NCBI RefSeq assembly: GCF_030272615.1
Contig: NC_081414.1
Location: 812,361,069 to 812,425,068, forward strand
Reading direction: 5' to 3'
Origin: Cryptomeria japonica
Lineage: Eukaryota; Streptophyta; Pinopsida; Cupressales; Cupressaceae
Length of the DNA stretch: 64,000 bases
This document shows, in pieces, positions 56,894-64,000 of the stretch. Below the pieces are notes generated by a model, which saw only the letters and a program-made list of their open reading frames with translations, was not told the DNA's origin and did not search any database. Within the stretch, counting starts at the first letter, position 1; each line of letters begins with the position of its first letter. The translations under genes were made by a program, and so were the position numbers.

Positions 56894-59800
56894 AGTGGTA
56901 TCAGAGCATTGGGTCCCTCATATAGGTCTGTCCTAGGGATTGTTCCTGGTTGTTTGGAAGTTTTTTTTTATATGGCTCATTCTCAAGAAGGGGCATCTCT
57001 ATCAAGAGCTCCTCTCTTTGATGGCACAGATTATGTGTTTTGGAAGATCAGGATGGAAACATACTTGATCTCTGTTGATGTAGATGTGTAGAACATTGTT
57101 ACCACAAAATATGTTGTTCCTACTTCTATTCCTTCAGATCCTGATGCTAAAACTCAATATGAGTTAAATGCTAGAGCTAAGCATGCTCTGTTATGTGGTC
57201 TCACCAAGGATGTGTTTGTTAAAGTTATGCATTGTGCATCTGCTAATGAAATATGGAGTAAGCTAGAAACTATTTATCAAGGTGATGCAAAGGTCAAAGA
57301 ATCTAAAATTCTCACACTCAAGAATGAGCTTGAGTCATTGAGAATGAAAGAAGATGAGACTATTGCAAATTATTTTCTTAGAATTGATGAAGTTGTGAAT
57401 TCAAGAAGGGGTCTTGGTGAAAATGTTGATGAAAAAGATGTTGTCAGAAAAGTTATTAGAACTTTACTACCTAAATTTGAAACTAAGGTGTCCACTTTAG
57501 AAGAAAAGAAAATTTTTTCTACTATGTCTCTTGACAGCCTTCAAAGCATACTTACAGCTTATGAAATGAGGATTGCTAGTAATTCTTCTAATTCTAAAGA
57601 AACTGCTTTTAAAGTAGAAAAGAAAGAGGAACCAGATAGTGAGTCTGAACTTTCAGATGCTATAGAAGCTCTGCTAGTTAGAAAGTTAAAAAAAAATATA
57701 TAAGGGAAAACTACCCTTCAAATGCTTTAATTGTGGCAAAGCTGGACACTTTTCTACTCAATGTCCCCTGAGTGATCAAAACAGTGAAGAAGAAAAATCA
57801 GAAAAAGTTTTCAGAAAGAAAAAATGGAACTCTAAAAAGAAATTCAATCCTTTTCAGAAAAAGAAGAGTCTTTTTATAAAAGAAGATTCTAAAAATGATT
57901 CAAATGACTCACCTTGTGAAGGTGATGAAACTTTGTTTATGGCTGAAATAGAAACTTCCTCAAAGAAAGGTATAATGAACATATCAGAAGATAAATCTGA
58001 TGACTTAGATCAAGGTGAAATTGATCTTGAAGGAGAGTTGCTTTGTGCTCTTAAGGAAATCAAAAGACTAAAGAAGCTTGTAGTTTCTCATGAAAGTGAA
58101 AATCAAATTTTGCAAATTGAATTAAAAGATTCAAAGCAAACAGTAGAAGATCTAAAAGTTTTACTTGCTGATAGTGAATTGAAAGTTAACACTTTGGAAC
58201 AGCAAACTAATTCTTTGCATAAGCAGATTGAGCAGTATGAAAGTACCTTGCATTTAAATGAAATATTAAGCAAACAAAAACAATGCAAGAATATGACAGG
58301 TGTAGGTTTTGAGAGTGCTAAATCATCAAAACAAATTACTAAACCTACAAATAGAAACCAATTTCAGGCTTACAACAGAATGACATCTTTTAGGTTTGGA
58401 TTCTTTCATGGTTACTATTTTTACTACAACAAGTTTGGCCATAAGGTTAACACTTGCAGATTTTTACAACATAGAACTTCTATGTTTGGACATAATCAAA
58501 CCTATGGCTTTCCAAACACTGTGAAGTGCATTAAGTGTAACACCTTTGGACATACTTCTTCTCAATGCAAATCAAAGGCAAATATTCATAAGGTGTGGAA
58601 ACCAAAGTTTGTCCCTAGTATTGAACAGTCTATGATAGTGCAATTTGCATTCTTTTCAAGTAAGAAGTCACTGTGGGTGTTGGACAGTGGCTATTCACAC
58701 CATATGATAGGAGACAAAAATAGATTTATTCATTTTGAAGATTTTGATGGAGGTTTTGTAAGATTTGGTGATAATTCAGGAGCCTTCGTCAGAGGTAAGG
58801 GTACATTATTATTGAATGATGATACTCCAATACATGATGTGTATTTTGTTGAAGGATTGAAACACAACCTACTAAGTGTTAGTCATATTTGTGATAGTGG
58901 TTATAATGTGTCCTTTACTTCTCATGGTTGTACTATAAAAACTAAGTCTGGTAAAATTGTAGCTGCTAGTTTGAGAACAATTGGCAATGTTTACAACTTG
59001 CTTGACTCCACAAACTATGAAATCAACGAAGGCATGTGTCTTGTGGGTCAAGTTGAGGAAAATTGGTTGTGGCACAAATGTTTGGGACATGTGAACTTTG
59101 ATAATCTGGTTCGAATCAGCAAGAATCAGAATGTCAGAGGCTTACCCATCTTAAGTAAACCAACAAACTCTGTGTGCAAAGAGTGTCTTAAAGGTAAACA
59201 AACAAAAAAAACTTTTAAATCTAAAGAACACTCTTCCATTAGACCGTTACAACTTGTTCACACAAATTTATGTGGTCCAACCAGGACACAATCCATCAAC
59301 GGTGAAAAATACTTCATGCTTTTTGTGGATGATTATACAAGAATGATATGGGTTACTTTTCTCAAACATAAATATGAAGCATTTGATAGGTTTAAAATTT
59401 TCAGGAAAATGATTGAACGTGAAACTGATTTAAAGCTCAAATGTTTAAGATTAGACAAAGGTGGTGAGTTTACATCACAAGAGTTTATAGATTATTGTGA
59501 GAAACATGGCATTAAAAGACAATATGCTGCTTCCCGAACACCTCAATAGAATGGGGTGGTTGAAAGAAAAAATAGAACAGTCAAAGAGATGGCTCGCACA
59601 ATGCTGAATGAAGCAAATCTACCAGACAAATATTGGAAAGACGTTGTTCACACAGTAGTTTACATTTTGAATCGTGTGCAAATCAGGGTAAAATCCACCT
59701 TTACTCCTTATGAACTCTGGTATGGTAAAGCTGCATCAATTAAATACTTCAAAATTTTTGGTTGCAAATGTTATATAAAAAGAGATGAAGAAAATCTAGG

Positions 59801-61834
59801 TAGTTTTGATGCTAAGACTGATGAGGGTATCTTTCTTGGATACTCTACTCATAGCAAAGCTTATAGATGTTTCAATAATAGATTGAACAAGATTGTTGAA
59901 ACTGTTAATGTAAGATTTGATGAGCAATTTCTTCTAAGTGATGGTATGCAGGATGTTGAAGAGAATATTTCAATAAGACTGGAACAAGTTCCTAAATCTG
60001 CTAAAGCAGAAATTACAAATGAAAAGAGTCCTCCACCAAGTCCGAAAACAGAAATTCCTTTACATACACCCTCTAGAATCATTACTAAAAGACATCCTCA
60101 AAGTCAGATTATTGGTGAAATGGATGCTGGAATCTTGACTAGGAGAAGAGCAAAAACTGGTGAACAAGCTCAAATGGCTGAGCATTACTGTCTGGTAACT
60201 GATTTTGAACCTAAGTCTGTTTCTGAAGCTCTTGTTGATGATTGTTGGCTGCATGCTATGCAAGTTGAAATCAGTCAAATAGAAAAGAATAAAACCTAGG
60301 AACTTGTGCCTAGACCAGATGATAAAAATGTTATAGGGGGTAAATGGATTTTTAGAAACAAACTTGATGAATCTGGTAAAGTTGTTAGGAATAAAGCACG
60401 CTTTGTGTGTAAAGGCTATGCACAGCAAGAAGGTGTAGATTTTGGTGAAACATTTGCACCTGTTGCTAGGCTAAGTCAATACGAATATTTCTGGCATACT
60501 CATGTTATAAAAGCTTTAAAGTTTATCAAATGGATGTTAAAACAGCATTCCTTAATGGTTATCTTGATGAAGAGGTATATATGGAACAACCAGAAGGGTT
60601 TGTCTCTGTAGATAAACCTGATTATGTATACAAGTTGAAAAAGGCTCTTTATGGCCTTAAACAAGCTCCAAGAGCTTGGTACTCCAAGTTAGATGGCCAT
60701 CTTACAACAAACGGATATACTAGAGGTGGCGTTGACAGTAACCTGTATGTCAAAGTTGAAGGTAATGATACTTTAGTTGTTGAAGTATATGTGGATGATA
60801 TTATTTTTGGTTGTCATAATGATGCCGTATCCAAAAAGTTTTCAAAACTCATGGAATCTGAATTTGAAATGTCCATGTTGGGTGAATTAACCTTCTTTCT
60901 TGGTCTTCAAGTAATGCAGCTTGAACAAGGCATTTTTCTCTCACAAACCAAATATGCAAAAGAGATGCTTAAAAAGTTCAATATGACAGATTGCAAATCT
61001 GTTAGTACTCCAATGGATACTAGTTGTAAATTGACCAAGTCAGATGACTCACCTGAGGTAAATCAATCTGAGTATAGATCAATGGTTGGCAGCCTACTTT
61101 ATTTGACTACATCTAGGCCCGATTTGATGCATGTAGTTTGTTTGGTTTCACATTTTCAGTCTGCCCCCAAACAATCTCATTTGATTGCTATAAAAAGGAT
61201 TTTCAAGTATATTCAAGGTACTTTAGACTTTGGCTTGTGGTATTCACAAAATAATGATTTCACTCTTGTTGGTTTTACGGATGCTAACTGGGCTAGTTGT
61301 ATAGATGATAGAAAAAGCACCAGTGGTGCAGCTTTCTTCTTAGGAGATCGCCTTGTTGCCTGGCACAGCAAAAAGCAAGAATGTGTCACTTTATCAACTG
61401 CAGAATCTGAATATATTGCAGCAACAACTTGTTGTACGCAGTTAATCTGGATGTCTCATCAACTTGCTGATATGGGTATTATAGTTGACAAGCCCATCTC
61501 CATCTTCTGTGATAATACTAGTGCCATCAGTCTTTCAAAGAATCCTATGATGCACTCTCGCACTAAACATGTTGCTATTAAATTACTATTTCTATGAGAA
61601 CAAGTGTTGGCTAATGAATTTCAAGTTTTATATGTACCTTCCCAGGCACAAGTAGCTGATATTTTTGCAAAAGCTTTGTCTAAGGAAGTCTTTGAGCAGT
61701 TAAGGGATAGATTGGGAGTGCTTTCTCAATCTGCTCTTGTCTTCACCTAATGCATGATTTGAGGGGGATTTTTGCTCTGTTGATTTCCCTTTTTGTCCTT
61801 GTGATTAAAAAAAAAGAAAGAAAAGGGGGAGATA

Positions 61835-62035
61835 GTGGCATTTCATTTCATATTACAGTGGCAAGTGGCATTTTCATATTATAGTGGCAAGTGGCATTTC
61901 ATTTTGGTATTACATAAGTGGCATTGCATTTTGGTATTACAGTGGCAGGTGGCATTTTATTTTGGTATTATAGTTTGGTATTCATTGACAGGTATTACAG
62001 TTTGGTATTACAATTTGGTATTCTTGTTTGATACA
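61835..62035 (+). repeat. Short tandem repeats in the copia 3' non-coding region
   Basis: About seven imperfect units built on 'gtggcattt(cat)tttggtattaca' between the RNase H end and the 3' LTR. Apparent open frames here are by-products of the repeat. Two purine tracts flank it (about 61807-61831 and 62299-62311). Confidence 0.7.
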
Positions 62036-62313
62036 GATCAGATTGGGAGTTCATTTCTTCCTCAACAACATTCTGACGGTATTCATTCTTTTTATTATAG
62101 AATTGCATATTACAGGTTCAGAGGGTTTTGTATTTCTTACAGGTTTGCATATGGCAAGTTTCAGTGATGATTGTATATGTTGTATTTATTGACAGTGGCA
62201 TTCTTTACATTGTTTTGGTCCCTTCAGTTGACAGCATATTTCATGGCAATGATGGCTTGGTTGTTTTTTTTCTCTTTTTAATTTTTTTTGCCATCAAGGA
62301 CAAAGGGGGAGTT

Positions 62314-64000
62314 TGTTGCTCTTTGATATTTTGTCCTTGATGACAAAAAAATAAAAAGGGAGGAATCTTGTTGCCTGAGTATCATATTTTGAGGCAAGTT
62401 CATTGATATAAGCATGTGGTTATATTCTATTATAAAAGTCTTTCTCACGGGCCAGGTTGGTGACACGGATACATTGAATAAAGCTGACTTGGCATTTAAA
62501 TGAATGGTAACTTTGGTTAATATTGTGATTAATGCTCTTACGGACTAGCAACATATTCTTGGAATATTTTATGTGATCAACATAAATTAAAAAGTCTTTG
62601 GAGCATCTCTTTGTTTCATTTGTTTGAACAAGTTTATTGTTCGGTTGAAGTCCGTCACTAACCCTAGCTGCCATGAGAGATGCAGCCGCTGTAGCAAAGG
62701 AGCTCGAGTTAGTTTGTTTTGTTGGGAAGGATGATGCAAGGGTGGACTAAACAATGAGCTGAATGTTTTTTCTGGTTAGTTTCTGTTTCAGTTATCAATG
62801 AGGTTGCGTATTATAGGTAATATTCTTGTTCAACTGCACAAAAAGATTCTGGTATTTCGAATCTGGGTTTTCAGCCATGAAAAATGGAAATAATGAAAAA
62901 GGATTTAGTTTTGTTTTTGGTTTTCAGATTTGGGAAATTCAAGCATTTTTTACGTTATTTAATTCATGTTTGAAAAGATCAATACAGAGTCAATAATATT
63001 ATCTTTCAGTTTTTCTTTTCGTTGCACAGTTAAGCGGCTATTTTTCAGTTTGCAAATCAAATCCCAGTGAGAGTTTGGTAACCCTATACGAGGGTTATTC
63101 TTGAAGACATTTTTGGAAGAGAACAGTTTAAAAAGAAACATATTGAAATACATTTTGGCGGTGTGTGAAAGGGGGAAAACAAAGAGGTTTTGAAAAAGAA
63201 AACAGAGTGCTCTGTGTATAACAAAATATTATCAGACATTTTGATTGTCAAGGGTTCTAGATTATTACTCTGTTTTGTTGCAGAGTACATGTGGCTATAG
63301 TGGTTGAAATTATCTTTGTTGTTCAGAGATTGAGTTTTCTCTCTGATAGTGTTCAATTTCTTTAAAAGAATGTTATCATTCTCTATCTTCTATACAAAGA
63401 CATGAAGAATATTGTTGCAAAATCATTTAGTGAGAATCATTTGCACAGATTGATAAATTATACTCGCTCCAATCATTGATGGTTTGGTGACTGCAGAACT
63501 AAGTGCAATCATAAAGCTACCAGTGACTGTAGCCTGAGTTGGATTGTTTATATTGGATAAGACAGAGGGGTTGGTGCTCCTTGAGGCTTTATGGCTTCTA
63601 AATTTTGTGTACTGAGTTGGTTCTCTTTGAAATAATATAAGGAATCTTACCGAGTGGTTTTTCTACCCCAGGAAGGTTTTCCACTAATGAAAATTATGGT
63701 GTTATGTGCCCTATCTTGTCTCAGTTTGTCTTACTAGTTAATGCTCTGATACTACATGTCTTTTGCTCTTTTTATTTCATACTCAGCTTTGTTTGAATTT
63801 ATGTGATGCAATCTTTGCAATACACTTTTAGCTATTTTATGTTTTGTAAAAGAATCAAAAACATCTTGTTTTCTGAAAAGCATGAATCAAGTTTTTCATT
63901 TGTTCTTATTTTAGAATGATTTGTTTTACTTGCTTCGTTAACAGTGTTATTTTAAGATGTTAAGTCTCATTTGTTCAGATTTACAACTTACATTATCACT
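62314..64000 (+). repeat. 3' LTR of the young copia element, cut by the window edge
   Basis: Begins after the purine tract 'caaaggggga' and matches 55091 onward for all of its 1687 bp inside the window. About 110 bp should remain beyond position 64000. Confidence 0.9.

Larger units (their letters stand above)
55091..64000 (+). mobile_element. Ty1/copia element, youngest in the window, right end outside
   Basis: 5' LTR 55091-56893 (TG...CA); primer site TGGTATCAGAGC from 56896; internal region to 62313; 3' LTR 62314 to beyond 64000. Parts: gag from about 56.97 kb (APLFDGTDYVFWKIRM), zinc knuckle (CFNCGKAGHFSTQC) near 57.73 kb, a Lys/Glu coiled-coil region at about 57.93-58.3 kb, a second knuckle (CIKCNTFGHTSSQC) near 58.53 kb, protease (WVLDSGYSHHM) near 58.68 kb, pre-integrase and integrase at about 59.05-59.9 kb, RT at about 60.3-61.15 kb ([25 protein letters not shown]), RNase H at about 61.25-61.7 kb. 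Broken, with roughly half a dozen interruptions. LTRs differ at about 30 positions in ~1.69 kb by eye (<2%), i.e. millions of years at plant rates. Inserted into an older copia scrap. Confidence 0.9.

Noticed and set aside
61835-62167. A 110-codon open frame after the copia RNase H
   Set aside because: Its translation only mirrors the gtggcattt...ggtattaca tandem repeat.
1-64000. CRISPR arrays, bacterial operons or organelle genes
   Set aside because: No spaced palindromic repeats, ribosome binding sites or organelle gene sequences were seen; introns and retroelements show nuclear plant DNA.

Overview
This window looks like plant nuclear DNA from a large, gene-poor, repeat-rich genome, and a conifer or other gymnosperm is the best guess. 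The evidence is AT-rich sequence, spliced host gene pieces with GT-AG introns, plant-type degenerate CCCTAA arrays, Ty1/copia elements with an initiator-Met-tRNA-type primer site, and plant LINEs carrying an RNase H domain. The species guess is inference; the plant assignment is firm. I found no complete intact protein-coding gene, rRNA, tRNA gene or CRISPR array.

Layout. 0-1.5 kb: decayed LRR-receptor piece (+) and CIPK/SnRK3 kinase piece (-), split by a TTA-flanked MITE. 2.5-4.8 kb: old LINE (-). 6.9-7.8 kb: gag-like fossil (-). 8.8-9.1 kb: long foldback. 9.1-12.4 kb: 5'-truncated LINE bracketed by ~41-bp direct repeats. 12.4-13.5 kb: degenerate telomere-like array. 13.9-19.5 kb: a longer LINE (+). 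19.5-23.8 kb: a third, related LINE 3' part (-), split by copia debris. 24-26 kb: SINEs in AT-rich DNA. 26.9-29.0 kb: the best host gene relic, a spliced long coiled-coil protein. 31.8-36.8 kb: copia fossil (-) with a target-site duplication and a MITE inside one LTR. 37.4-38.5 kb: second copy of the LRR/CIPK segment. 38.5-42.3 kb: broken copia (-). 42.8-43.4 kb: paralogous scrap of the coiled-coil gene. 44.3-50.0 kb: copia (+) with one 3' LTR. 50.0-51.2 kb: LINE (-). 54.5-55.1 kb: copia scrap (-), interrupted by a younger copia (+, 55.1 kb to beyond the window) with ~1.8-kb LTRs.

Main finding. Three LINE loci each carry the same unrecognised ~500-codon reading frame ('ORFX') on the same strand, downstream of the LINE RNase H domain. 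ORFX starts MGGxKN, has a conserved central block (FYxDxK ... YITLxGRY ... SYHF..LNHF ... PFYLxSSL) and a helical C-terminal half. At one locus the RNase H remnant, ORFX and the 3' tail lie together between matching ~41-bp direct repeats, as expected if they arrived in one retrotransposition event. This suggests a plant LINE lineage with an extra 3'-terminal ORF, which I do not recognise as described. The copies in this window are all decayed.
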